64,000 nucleotides of DNA, from the NCBI GenBank assembly GCA_023053575.1, contig JAKZAP010000014.1:17262938-17326937 (forward strand). Reading direction: 5' to 3'. Below the pieces are notes generated by a model that saw only the letters and a program-made list of their open reading frames with translations, searched no databases and was not told the DNA's origin. This document shows, piece by piece, positions 11,482-22,393 of this stretch. How positions within the stretch are numbered: the stretch's first letter is position 1; every line of letters begins with the position of its first letter. The position numbers and the translations under genes were made by a program. This stretch comes from Branchinecta lynchi. Taxonomy: Eukaryota; Arthropoda; Branchiopoda; Anostraca; Branchinectidae.

Positions 11482-12423
11482 AGGACCGTTCACGCTTATG
11501 TTTAACACGAATAAAAATACTCCGCGTTGTAAGCCTTATCCTCTGCAGCCGTTCAACTTGAAATCAAGTTGTACGCCGCTAGCCGACGTCTGAAACACGT
11601 ATGCGCAGATTTTCAAAATAGAGCCTGACAATAGCTGCGTTCGTTGCACTCCGGGCTGTCTCTGGTTTTCAGTCACCAGTGTCCGGTTCTTCCCTTAAAA
11701 CGCGTTCTTTTGGTTCACCTGTGAGTTGATGAAAACCGGCTAACACCTCGCTGCAGCAGGGCTCACGAGCAGGTTCTGGTTAGTCCGCACTGGTGAGATA
11801 AAACCGGACAGCGGTTAGTTCACGGACTGGTGAGAAGTCACCGATGGATGCAAAAACGGCTTGTAAGAAAAACCGGAGACCACCGGTGAGAACTCCCGTG
11901 ACAAAGAACGTAGCTAATGAATCCCAAGAGTTTGCCTAAGAGAACATAACCTCTGATGACTTTCATCCGGAATTTTAGATCAGACTCTACCGGTTTCAAA
12001 ACAATCCAGAATCCAGTATAATATCTGTTGCTACGTGTCTGTTGGACTTGGACTAGTGCATATTTCACGATAGTTATGAACCTACCAGGATTGCTCTTAT
12101 TATTCCAGATAAGGTAAAAGCTTGTAAACATAATTAGTAATATACTTTAATACGACTGACTTTCATTCAAGGAGCTCATTCAGCTACATTTATATTACAA
12201 ATATCTCTCCTTAAACGTTTCTCTCTTTCTTCTTTAGTAGTCACGTGATGGAAATGCATTGCTGTGATTGGTCATGGATGATTTTGAACACACACAATAG
12301 ACGCCATTACTATTAATTTTTACCACAGCAAGCCTGGGCTGGATGAAAATTTACCACACATATTCGCGAATAGCACGTATAACTCGGAAATTCTGCGCCT
12401 TAAACGTAAGCTTGAACGGTCCT
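11482..12423. mobile_element. Non-autonomous DNA transposon with ~23-bp TIRs and TAA target duplication
   Basis: AGGACCGTTCACGCTTATGT at 11482 is mirrored by ACGTAAGCTTGAACGGTCCT ending at 12423. TAA flanks both sides (11479-11481, 12424-12426). A 3-bp TWA duplication is typical of PIF/Harbinger. The 942-bp interior has no transposase; it is rich in CCGGT motifs. Confidence 0.6.
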
Positions 12424-12426
12424 TAA

Positions 12427-13384
12427 CATGATCACGTAGTTAAATACACTACAATTTGAGTACTACTAAAATACTATTACGTTTATTCTATTCGCACAAG
12501 AGCTTCAAGGTTTAATTCGAATTTCATGCAGCTCTTAAACAGCATCCATTCCTCTCCTGTCCTCCATTACAAAGAGTCGCAGTCGCCAGCTATCTCCAGC
12601 ACTCGACAAAGCATGAGGCGTACAAAGGCCTGGAAATGAATCTCCAAGGGCACTTGGCGGCCCGGGGTTAATTTAATGTTGGAATGGATCTATTTGTACA
12701 TACAAAAGCGAATTTCCAGTGAAGATTAAACACTTGGGGCAGAATGGTGAAATGCGAAACTTGTGTTCGTTTTAAAGGCTCTTGACAGGCGTTAAGTTTT
12801 ATTCAGATTCGAGACGGGACGGCGCAAATGATAGCGGGAAGGTGGGAGTTGGATAAAGGCGAGCTTTCCGTTCCATCTGATTCTCCTGTACGGAAGACAG
12901 AGGCTTAATGTACTTCCGTTGACATGAGAAGCTAATTTGTGATAATCTGCTTTCCTTTCTCATACAGTACAGTAGTACAATAGTGATATAACAGATATTT
13001 ATGTAATTGCTTATGAATGTGATGCTGTTCATTATTTTTACATTCACTCTTGTTTAAATAAAGAATAAAAATGATATTGGTACTTGGCAATAACAAGGGT
13101 CGCCGAAGAATATAACGAAATCCAAACTCAGCAAATATTTGTTCGCAAATAATTAAAATAAGGTGCATGAAAACCTTACACTGTTGTCATTTTGAATCTT
13201 TACTCTTTTTAACTCAGTCACGTCGCACCCTTCTCCTGCTAGGTCACTGCTAAATGGTTCTACCTCATCGACTCGTCTACTTTTTCCCAACAGAATAAAG
13301 AGAGGATTAAAAGGAAAATAGAAAGTAGCCACGGTTGGTCACCAAAAGTAACTGCGTATACACCCTGGAAAGTAACAAACATTA
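12427..13384. other. No gene seen
   Basis: Unique-looking AT-rich sequence. A 50-bp segment at 13047-13097 (CTCTTGTTTAAATAAA.. AATGATATTGGTACTTGG) recurs at 13846-13894 inside a HEL-A fragment. Confidence 0.4.
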
Positions 13385-13505
13385 TCCCGAAGTAACCCGA
13401 TGTAACCCAACGTAATCCAATGCAACCCAATGCAATGTATCCTAAAGTAACCAAAAGTAACCCAAAGTAACCCTAAATAGCCCAAAGTATCCTGAAGTAA
13501 CTCGT
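13385..13505 (+). repeat. Degenerate decamer minisatellite (CCCAAAGTAA)n
   Basis: About twelve imperfect 10-bp units such as CCCGATGTAA, CCCAACGTAA, CCCAAAGTAA. The spacing and the variable middle argue against a telomeric TTAGG/TTAGGG array. Confidence 0.6.
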
Positions 13506-13559
13506 ACACCCTGGTTCTTGATGACCAACCCTGGGAAAGTAGGTCTAGAGAGTTTGATT

Positions 13560-14095
13560 AATTCTTTTTGTCAAAAAAAGGCTGAAACACTTAGCACATA
13601 GTCAATATTAATTTCTTTATTTATTTCGAATTTATTGCTCCATTTGAATTTTTTTGAGGTAGAAAACCAAACCATGATAGTCTGAAATTTAGAGAACCAG
13701 ATTCGGGCACTGTGGAGGAGCCAGAGCTCTGGAATCTGGAATCTCTGAACAGATTTACTTGATAATATAGTTTCCCCGATCCAACCATCGTAGGGGGTGG
13801 AGGGATCGGGAATCCGGAATCTAGTGGAAAGCTCAGTTATTGAACTCTTGTTTAAATAAATAATAAAAATGATATTGGTACTTGGCAATAACAATCGGAT
13901 TTAAATGAAACTTGATATTTAGAAAAACCTCGTGCCTCAGACGTTACATTTTAGATCCGGACCGGACCCGGTGACTAATTCTTAAAAAAAATACATTTGA
14001 AAATTCATTTGAATGTTTTTAAGGTAGAAAACCAAACCATGATAGTCGGAAATTTAGAAAAACATTCAAATAAGCATGTATCTACTATATTTAAA
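13560..14095 (+). repeat. Mosaic of HEL-A fragments and short duplications
   Basis: 13735-13990 matches a HEL-A module of element 2 (TAGTTTCCCCGATCCAACC, CTCAGTTATTGAA, TTAAATGAAACTTGATATTT, GGACCGGACCCGGTGA). It is broken at 13846-13894 by a 50-bp segment also present at 13047. A second short repeat, AAGGTAGAAAACCAAACCAT, lies at 13656 and 14020. Confidence 0.45.
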
Positions 14096-14429
14096 CAACA
14101 TGCAGCTCTTAACAACGAAGGAAGGAAAGTCTCCCTCCCTATAGCTTCCCTCTTCCAGTCTCAGTTTCGAAGTTTCAGCAATTGGCAAGATGTTTCTGAG
14201 GATTCTTATTTCTTCGGAAAATATATGCGCCTAGTCTTCCTGCTTTCAAGTCACGGGCAAAGAACTTCCTTTTGTCTCGGGAATGAAACTGGTGAGAAAC
14301 CCGATCCAGGTTGTCCATTCTATTCAAGGCATGGTTGTCCATTTTATTCAAGGTATTGTTCTCTGATTTTCTTTATTTGTTGCTGTATCATCTTCTTCTT
14401 GTATTTTCATCTGTATCATTCATTAGTTG

Positions 14430-14590
14430 AATATTTAGTGTATGAGTAGCTCGGTATGAATGTAGTGAATAATTATAAATGAATTACATCGCTTGCCCTT
14501 CCAAGCTTCATTGCCTTTCTTGGCAGGCGAAAGGCGAATAGTGTCTGTTTTTTTAATAAATGTATCTCTACTCTCTACTCTCTACTCTCA
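14430..14590 (+). mobile_element. Retroposon 3' end with (CTCTA)n tail
   Basis: Sequence GCGAAAGGCGAATAGTGTCTG, then TTTTTTTAATAAATGTAT, then repeated CTCTACTCTCTACTCTC, fits the 3' end of a non-LTR element. The ORF at 13997-14449 lies just upstream but has no recognisable domain. Confidence 0.4.
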
Positions 14591-14599
14591 GATCCCTTC

Positions 14600-15010
14600 A
14601 ATTTTCCGGACAAAATCGGAAAAACGCCCGGAAGATTTTGTGATAGTGTCATTTCTACCATTTTGACCATCCTATCGGAAACCGGATTTCAGCCAGAAAC
14701 GAAAACATTATCCAGGCTCGCAAGAGTTTCAACAATGACGAACACGTCCTTCGTCTGTGGTTTTGTTTGTCGCGTATGTAAATGAATCCCGAGAGAATGA
14801 CATAATTAACATAATATGCAGAAAAGTATGGACACGACTCTGAGCCTAAGGAGCATGCTGGGCATACTCTAAAGTTTTCGAACCGTAATCCGGGTATGGC
14901 GGGTACGTAATCCGGGTATGGTCGGTACGTGTATCGCAATCCCAGAAATAATCCTGGTTCGCTGTGATTGACAATCCCCTAGGAACTTTAACACAATAAA
15001 TCAGTCACCT
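14600..15010. other. No gene seen
   Basis: Short repeats GTAATCCGGGTATGG (twice near 14890-14920) and CGGAAAC boxes. No feature recognised. Confidence 0.35.
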
Positions 15011-15017
15011 TGTTCTG

Positions 15018-15640
15018 TGCTGCCGGAATTTGGTCCCACACTGGAAACAAGAAACCATTTATCATCGGAGGCAATCACAAATCCGTGTAAGATCTGTAAA
15101 GCAATGTTCTTCGGATGCCATATGTTTTGTTCGTGGAATACGGTTTTTAGCCGGAGAAGTAACAGAAAATGTTTATGAATATGTGAACTGAAAGAGAAAA
15201 CTGCTCCTGAGCCGGGATTTGAACCCAAACTGGAAACAAGATACCATTTATCATCGGAGACAATCACAAATCCGTATACGATCTGTAAAGCAATGTTCTT
15301 CGGATGCCATATGTTTTTTTCGTGGAATACGGTTTTTGGCTGGAGAAGTAACAGAAAATGTTTATGAATATGTGAACTAAAAGTGAAAACTGCTCCTGAC
15401 CCGGGATTTGAACCCAAACTGGAAACAAGAAATCATTTATCATCGAAGACAATCACAAATCCGTATACGATCTGTAAAGCAATGTTCTTCGGATGCCATA
15501 TGTTTTTTTCGTGGAATACGGTTTTTGGCCGGAGAAGTAACCGAAAATGTTGATGAATATGTGAACTGAAAGAGAAAAATGCTCCTGAGCCGGGATTTGA
15601 ACCCAGGACCCAAAATGTTCACTGCGTAGGACGAAAATGT
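15018..15640 (-). repeat. Three tandem ~190-bp tRNA-derived SINE-like units
   Basis: On the minus strand each unit carries GGTTCAAATCC, a good Pol III B-box, followed by CGGCTCAGGAGCA and a shared ~150-bp body with CCGTATTCCACGAA and GATGATAAATGGT. B-boxes fall at about 15215, 15405 and 15594 (plus coordinates), so the period is ~190 bp. The 138-aa ORF across the array is a by-product of the period and is not called. No clear A-box is visible, so the units are probably defective. Confidence 0.55.
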
Positions 15641-15659
15641 TTACCAAGTACTATATACC

Positions 15660-16410
15660 AGTCACTTTTCCATCGGTCGGCCGGTCGTATCAGTCCGGTG
15701 ACCGCGAGTTAGGGTACTTCCACACGTGCTAGAATTATGATACTTGACAGGCGTATCCAGTACCCGACAAAACTTGACCTGAAAATACACTTTCTCGATT
15801 TGACCATCGTGGGGGGAGTGGAGGGAGAGAGAATCCGGAATATTAAGTCATACGTAACTTTCGAACGGGTGATCCGATCACGATGAAACTTGATAATTGG
15901 AAAGAGCACATGTCTCAGATGCTCGAATTTACATCCGGACCAGAGCTGACGATATGTGAGGGCAGTTGGAGGGGGGAGGGGTGCATGAAAGATAGTGACA
16001 TGTTTGGAGGGATCGCGATGACACTTGTTGGAGAACAAGGACAGACAAGCATACACTAATTACAGAACTAGATCTGATCCGGGCACTGTAGGGGGAGTTG
16101 GAGGAATTCAGGTTAGCACAAGTCAAGGTACTTCCAGATGTGTTACAATGATGAAAATTGGCAAGCATATGCATTGGCAGGGTTATGGAGGGAATATCTT
16201 GTCATGCATAGCTTTTGAACGGGTGACCGGATTCGAGTGAAACTTGATAATTGATAAGAGCACGTGTCTCTGATGTTCAGCTTCAATTCCGGACTGGATC
16301 CAACAACTGTGGGAAGATTTAGGGGGGGAGGAACTGGAAATCTCAGTCCCGATCTTAACGGCAAAGTACAAAAAAAAATACTTTTGGGCAAACAATACGT
16401 TTTCGTAGTT
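15660..16410 (+). mobile_element. HEL-A element 3 (truncated at both ends)
   Basis: Contains GTCGGCCGGTCGTATC, GTACTTCCACACGTGCTAG, GAACGGGTGATCCGATCACG and GATGAAACTTGATAATTGG boxes in HEL-A order, with two to three modules. Neither terminal palindrome is present. It ends against the element at 16419. Confidence 0.5.
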
Positions 16411-16418
16411 CCCATAGT

Positions 16419-16654
16419 CAGGGGCGTCACGAATGGAGGGGGGGGGGGCCCAATGGGTAAAAAATAACCGAGTCGGCAAGAACCGTCGCGATTTTTCGTC
16501 GAAGCATTTTTTTTTCATGAAAATCAGTGGATTTTTCTGAAAACCAGTCGATTTTTATCAAACGTCATTTTCTGCAGAAAAAGTCGGTTAAAAGTTACCA
16601 GCCAGTCGGTAAATGCCTCGTCCCCCCCAAACATTTTTGCTAGTAACGCCTCTG
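16419..16654. mobile_element. hAT-type MITE (family F), CAGGGGCGTCAC...GTAACGCCTCTG
   Basis: Imperfect terminal inverted repeats (CAGGGGCGT / ACGCCTCTG) enclose repeated CAGTCGATTTTT and ACCAGCCAGTCGGTAA boxes and a 13-nt G run. No flanking 8-bp duplication is visible here, but the copy at 22394-23697 has a perfect one. Confidence 0.5.
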
Positions 16655-18640
16655 TCTCCTTCTATTTACATTCGTATCCGCTGAGACCACAAATTTTTGC
16701 AAATTGAAACGCTCTGCGATGAACAATGGATCGTGCCAGGTATTGTATTTTTCATTCCCTACCGAACCAACAGACATACTCTCCTGAAAGCAATGAATGA
16801 TTTCCAAGTACAAAGATAGGTTCCGTGTCGCTTTCAGCCAGTCCAACAAAAGAAAGACTGAAAACTTTTCTCAGTCATTATTAATATGCATCGGCCGCAA
16901 CGTCCTTTTCTTCTGGAACGTTCCTTGGAAGCAAAGTTCCTGGCAGATAAAATGACCACAAAAGACTTTTAAATAGAGGCCCAAACTTTTAAAAGACGGG
17001 TAACGACATTAGTGTAGCGTTCGCCGGAAAAGTTGGTGTGTAGAAAGGAACTAAGAACAAGACTCGTGGGGTCTTTAAACATCGGAATAGAGTAATTATT
17101 CGTAAATTCGGTGTTTTAGATATTTCGAAGAAATTACTAATGCTACACAGGAAGCTGTCGGGTTCAGCCTACTCTCGGTTTTCACCACACCACCCCCTTA
17201 CTATGTGCTAGTGTTTTTGTGTGTATAGTTATTTTAGTTTTGCCTTCCTTTCTTTTTCTTTACTGTACTCCACTTGTTTTTCCTCTGGAATTTGTGGGTA
17301 AGAAATAAATTATTATTATTATTTCTTCTTCTTATTTCTTTTACCGCGTAGCAGTTTTTCCACACTTCCGAAACTAGATTTCACACCAACTTGACGCTCG
17401 ACTCCTCTTCCCTCGATGACATTCAATCCTACCTTGCCCAATTCTTTCCTTATTAATGTCATCCACTCTAATAATATTTTAAAACTAATTTTCTAACATT
17501 GTTAATTGTAACCTACCATACCTTACGTCCATGAAATGAATTTTGTAACTTCAGTGACCTGTAACCCGGGTTGCCACTCCACTGAAATTTTTCGTGATGC
17601 TGTAGACTGAAAACGTGTTTTCTATGGAAAAAAAGTGCTACTTCCAATTTTTGTGAGTGTGTTGCGCTTCGCTTCGCGCAACACGCATCGTCTAGCCTGT
17701 GTCTGACCCGTCCAAACTACTACAAAAACAATTAACGTTTTTTATCTTATTTTTTTCCTCAATTTTGTAATGTGTAGCCTTCTGGTCGGGTTCCGGTACA
17801 TGTATACCATAATTACTTAAATTTAATTTAGTATCTAAAAAGCCCTAACTTCACCTCCAAAACCTACTTCATTGACTTGCCAGGATGCAGGAGCCTGGTG
17901 GCCAAAGCAGCTTTTTCTACGACAACTTCAGTTCAGGGGAATCAGTAGGCTAGCTGTATGATTTTGTATTTATATTATTAACACCAGTAGGCTGGTAAAT
18001 AACAACTGTACGGAGGCAAGCTCGTCCAAGTGAATTTGTTTTCTGTCACCAGTAAAAGACCCAATGAAAAATTTGTAGCTTGCGTAGTTGTATGATAGTT
18101 ATACGAAAAAGTTGCATGCAATACTCTGTAATAGTAAAGAATACTATCATTTATGTGCCTCAGACTGGTCCAATATTAAGCAGTAGTATCCAGTAGCATC
18201 CAGTCTTGTTAATAGTAGCATGCAGTAGAATGCAGTAAAACGGTAGCCTTGTAGTAAAAGCATAAAGTAGCATCAGTTAGTACTGCATGCTACTTTTTCG
18301 TACAACTTCATACTACTATTTGAGATAAACTTTTCATCGCGAATGAACGGGTGAACCCACGGTATAGATATGAATCAGTACGTATACGTATGTTATATAT
18401 ATACGTTAAGGAGCAGAAAAGGCTGGGGAGTCAGGCTGTGTAACACGTCGGCAATTATTTCAGTTTGATGGATTATTTTAGATTACATGCACGGAGGCGC
18501 CATTTCTGTAAACCGTGACGAGAGGGGGGCAAAAGACCAATTATGGGCCCTATTCCCAGGCTTATTTCATAGATTCAAAACTGAATCAACACTTTTGGGA
18601 GTAAATCTGAACTAGTTTTAAAGTAAAGTCGTTGATCCGG
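16655..18640. other. No gene seen; retroposon tail and simple repeats
   Basis: 17230-17330 ends with TAAGAAATAAATTATTATTATTATT, which looks like a retroposon 3' tail. 18180-18300 is a low-order array of GTAGCATCCAGTA / AGTAGCATGCAGTAGAATG units. TATACGTATGTTATATATAT lies near 18390. No protein domain recognised. Confidence 0.4.
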
Positions 18641-19395
18641 TCAAGCCTTTAAATGGGTCATCCGAGACACGAGGTCTTTCCAAATATAAGGTTTCGTGAA
18701 GATCCGATCACCCGTTCCATTGTTATACACTCCTCAAGATTCCAGATTCCCCCTCCCTCCACTCCCCTCACAGTGGTCGGATCGGGAAGTTGACTATTTC
18801 CAGGATAATCTGGTCGGATTCGTGACTTGCCTGCCAAGTTTCATTGTCCTAGCCCACCTGGAAGTAACTTAACTCCGTATCACCGGAATTCCGCAATCCC
18901 CCTCCAACTCCCCACACAGTGCACGAATCCGGTCCGATTCCGTTAATTACATACCTAGAGCTTGCGCTTGTTCCTCCCTTCAAGTTTCATCCCAATCACT
19001 CCTGTCTAAGCGTGTCACATGATTTCCGGTCCCCCCCCCTCAGACTACCCGTTACATTAATCGGATTCGGTCCGGACTTGAACTGGGACATCTGAGACAT
19101 GACATCTTTCCAAATATCAAGTTTCATTAAGATCCGATCACCCGTTCAAAAGTTATACATGTCACTAAATTCCGGATTCCGGTTCCCCTCCCTCCCCCGA
19201 AGATAGTCGGATCGAGCAAGTGACTATTTCCAAGTTGGTTTGGCGGGTCGCTAAGACGCCTGCCAAGTTTCATCGTCCTAGCACATCTGGAAGTTCCCTT
19301 AACTCGCAAACACCGGACTGGCCGACCGACCGACCGACAGACCGACGGAAAAATGATCGGTATATGGCACTTGGCCGGAAGGCAAGTGCCATAAA
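18641..19395 (-). mobile_element. HEL-A element 4 (left end and ~2 modules, reversed)
   Basis: The palindrome ATGGCACTTGCC/GGCAAGTGCCAT lies at 19363-19392 with GTCGGTCGGTCGGTCG beside it (19320-19345). Modules contain GATCCGATCACCCGTTC and CAAGTTTCATC boxes. No right end is found near 18640. Confidence 0.55.
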
Positions 19396-19484
19396 AACAC
19401 AAAGCTCGTGAAAGAAACAGCACCCAAACAAAAACCTCAATCTAATTAAGATGTTTATTATTCCTATACCGTCACCTTTACCTT

Positions 19485-19560
19485 TTTTTTTGTATGTACT
19501 GTGCAAATGCCTTATTACAAGGCTGCATGTAATAAATTCATTCATTCATTCATTCATTCA
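19485..19560 (+). mobile_element. Retroposon 3' tail, (ATTC)n
   Basis: TGTACTGTGCAAATGCCTTA, then TAATAAATTCATTCATTCATTC. The same tail lies reversed at 61085-61155. This is a family signature of a non-LTR element or its SINE. Confidence 0.5.
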
Positions 19561-19650
19561 CCTTCTGGTTGTATGAATAAAGGATCCCGGCATGGAGATG
19601 TTCTGCTGCGGTGACAGGTTAAGGTGAGGTAAGAAAAGGGTGAGGTAGAG

Positions 19651-20092
19651 CAGTAGTTCCCAACCGGTAGTCTTTTTTTTTTTCAAGCAACTCCTTTTAC
19701 GAAAAATCGCGGCGCTTCGCGCCGACTCTTGTCTTTTTCAACGACCGGCCGACCTTTGAGGGGATGGGTGATGTCAACCAGTGCGTGACGCCTCTGGTTA
19801 CAAGCCCTAGTGAGAGTCCGTGAAATAGTGTTGATTCAAAAAATAGCTAGCCTACTGCCGTAAATCTGTTCATGTGTCAAACAATGTTGTTTTAAAAAGA
19901 ATCGAAGACATTGCAAGTGATACTGTCATTCAGACTGCGAATTAAGCTAATGAAAAAGTTTGCGTCGCGGCATTTCACAACTATGATTTAGGATAATCCC
20001 TATCGCCTTTCTCACTTTCTGAAAAAGGGGGTACGCAATCTTTTCGAACCTTGATTAGGGGTACGCGGTTCTGAAAAGGTTGGGAACCACTG
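19651..20092. mobile_element. hAT MITE with CAGTGGTTCCCAACC-type ends
   Basis: Left end CAGTAGTTCCCAACCGG; right end AAAAGGTTGGGAACCACTG. Flanks AGGTAGAG (19643-19650) and GCGTAGAG (20093-20100) match in six of eight positions, fitting an aged 8-bp duplication. The ends match the well-known hAT terminal consensus. 442 bp, non-coding. Confidence 0.7.
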
Positions 20093-20480
20093 GCGTAGAG
20101 GACGCTTGAGAAAATAAGATTGTAAATCTAGTATCAGTATCGTTTTTATTTCTCCTGTAACTGTTTGACTAGTAACAACCTAGCTTAGAACTGAGACGGG
20201 GAACTTTATTCGCTTGAAACAAACACGCAACCCAGTTTGTTATAGGTAGTGTGGGAAAAAACTACCTAAAAACCACTACCGAACCACTGAGGTAGAGGAC
20301 TTAAGGTCCTTGAGGAAGTCTGAGATATTTCAGACAAATCCGGAGCTTATTTGCAACTGGTGGCGCGTACAATGTTCCGCGTTTTTTTCCCCAATGCACG
20401 ATAAGCAGATAGCAGACCCCATAATTTGTGCTTGTTCCACCCTTCTAACAGTAGTAGCTAGTAACTATTAGTTACTATTT
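20093..20480. other. No gene seen
   Basis: Unremarkable sequence ending with TAGTAACTATTAGTTACTAT just before repeat H; a similar TAGTAACTATTTG lies beyond the other H copy near 24620. Confidence 0.35.
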
Positions 20481-20957
20481 GGGTCATTCCAGCGAAATAA
20501 ACCCAGGCAAAAAAATTGATTTCTCAGATTTTGACGAAAATTTCTCAGAATGATTGGATGGTCGAAAATGTCAATATATTTCAAAAATTCGACAAAAATC
20601 AGGGAAATTCAACACGACCTTGAAATTTGTTGAACTTCTTACCTATTTTTGGGACTTCAGATCTCGAGACGTTCAAGTATGTAGGTACTTTTCTTTCTTT
20701 TTTACGGTAATTTAGGCAAGGTAAGGTAAAAAAAAATGTGGGTGTTGGTAGATCCACTCCAGAAGAACCGGCCAGATCGTGAAAATTCTGAGATTCCCCA
20801 TGGTAGTAGAGTGAAGAACGAGCTACATTTCTGCATAATAACTTTGTGGCTATCGAGCCAGAAATGGTCTTAAATAGCGAAGTTAGAAAACTGAAATTCT
20901 TGGGGAAATGCATTAATTTTATGACAAAATAAATTAGTCTCACAACCTAAAAATAAA
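20481..20957 (-). repeat. Repeat H, copy 1
   Basis: Begins GGGTCATTCCAGCGAAATAA and is collinear with the reverse complement of 23963-24548: TTTTGACGAAAATTTCTCAG, TTACGGTAATTTAGGCAAGG, TGGTAGATCCACT, GTGGCTATCGAGCCAGAAAT, AGTCTCACAACCTAAAAATAA. The 114-aa minus ORF has no domain and is broken in the other copy. Confidence 0.6.
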
Positions 20958-21429
20958 AACTGAGAAATAAATTTCAGTTATCAGATCTTACTGTTAGACC
21001 ACAACCTGCCTGGACCAATTCTTAGCTGTCCAAGGGCTGGAAATCTCTTTAGCCTTCTTTCAGAAACTTACTACAATGCATGTTTTTGCTCTTTTCACGT
21101 CCAAGTTTGCGCGAGGGCGGTAAATTACTAATATACTTGGTTATACGCAATTCTGAAACGCTAACCGAGTTCCGTTGTCAGTACATTTTTATTATCTGTA
21201 GGCTGCAACTATTTAAGAACCTGAAATTTTGTATTTGCAACTAAGTACAAAGAAATATAGAACACGTTAATATTATGGCGAAGTTACAAGTTTGTCTATC
21301 TTCAGTTATGTACTCTACTCCGGCAGCATTCCGCCGAGCTGAAACTACGAAACTAGAAACTGAGAAACCAAGGTTTCTGCAGCAGCATTCATTTCTCAAT
21401 TTTTAGTGGAATGTTCCTTGGAACAATCC

Positions 21430-22240
21430 ACTGTTGCGAGCGCTGTAGCGGCTTTCGGTTTCTGGTTTTCGGTTTTCATTGTATTTTGTGGAGCTGATAA
21501 CTCGTGAACCAGTGCAAGTATCAAGTTCAAACTTGGTACACTTGCGGGTATTGGGGTCTAGTTGTGCATTTGGGGTCCCCCCCCCCCCAACCCGGTCAGA
21601 GGGAAACGGGCTCAGATTGCCCAATGAATAAGGTTCATAACTTGACCAGAACATAGGACGATGAAATTCCTTGTACATGTCGATCCTAGGGCTGGGAAAA
21701 TACTTTTAAAGTTGCACCTTCCCCACATAGTCAACCGGGCCCAAATTGCCCAGGAGTAAAAGTTCGTTACCCGTGACAGGAATCAACCGGTATCAAGTTG
21801 AAACTTGGTAGGTTTGTGAGCATTGGGGTCTCTTTACTTTTTGCTGGTCCCAAACCCCACCCTCACTTGGTTTAGGGGCAATTGGGCCCAGATTACCCAT
21901 TTTTTCAATTTTTTAACTTGGCAATAACTTGAAATAAGGCGATGAAATTGCTTTGTGCTTGTGTGGAGTTGAACCACCCCCATCCTCCGCGTTCATGGGC
22001 AAGTGGGCCCAAATTGGCTATGAAAAAAGTTTTTGACCCGTGACTGGGATCAAACCCTAAGCTGGTCTACTTGAGGAACAAGAGGAGTAAATACGCTTTT
22101 TGATTGGTCCTGACCCCCCCCCCTTCCGTTCATGGGCAGCTGGGCCCAGATTTCCCATGAGTTAAGTTCGTCTATGACAGTTCTCAAGTCCAACTCCTGT
22201 ATATTTTGGTATGAGGATCTATGGACGAGGATTTTTGTGC
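21430..22240 (+). repeat. Tandem modules Q (CGGGCCCAAATTGCCCA type)
   Basis: At least four degenerate modules carry GGGCCCAGATT(G/A)CCCA, GTTGAAACTTGGTAGG, TTGGGGTC and C runs. The GAAACTTGGTA box resembles those of HEL-A and HEL-B, so this may be a relic of a related tandem-module element. No ends were found. Confidence 0.45.
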
Positions 22241-22393
22241 AACGCCAACAAATAAGACGACGCGTCGTACTTTAATCTTTAATGAACAGTTGCAAACTTA
22301 ACTGTTTTGTCATATGATAGATGATATCGATCTTAATGAATTGTGACAAAGGGGGTATTAGGCTGCTACGATTCGGTTTATAGCACTTGTTAT

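Noticed and set aside
13385..13505. Interstitial telomeric repeat
   Set aside because: Units are degenerate decamers around CCCAAAGTAA, not a hexamer or pentamer telomere repeat.
13997..14449. 150-codon plus ORF
   Set aside because: Overlaps duplicated fragments at its start and a retroposon 3' end at its close; no domain or codon pattern.
15001..15417. 138-codon minus ORF with internal protein repeats
   Set aside because: It reads across tandem SINE-like units whose period keeps frame by chance; the same DNA gives other frames in the third unit.
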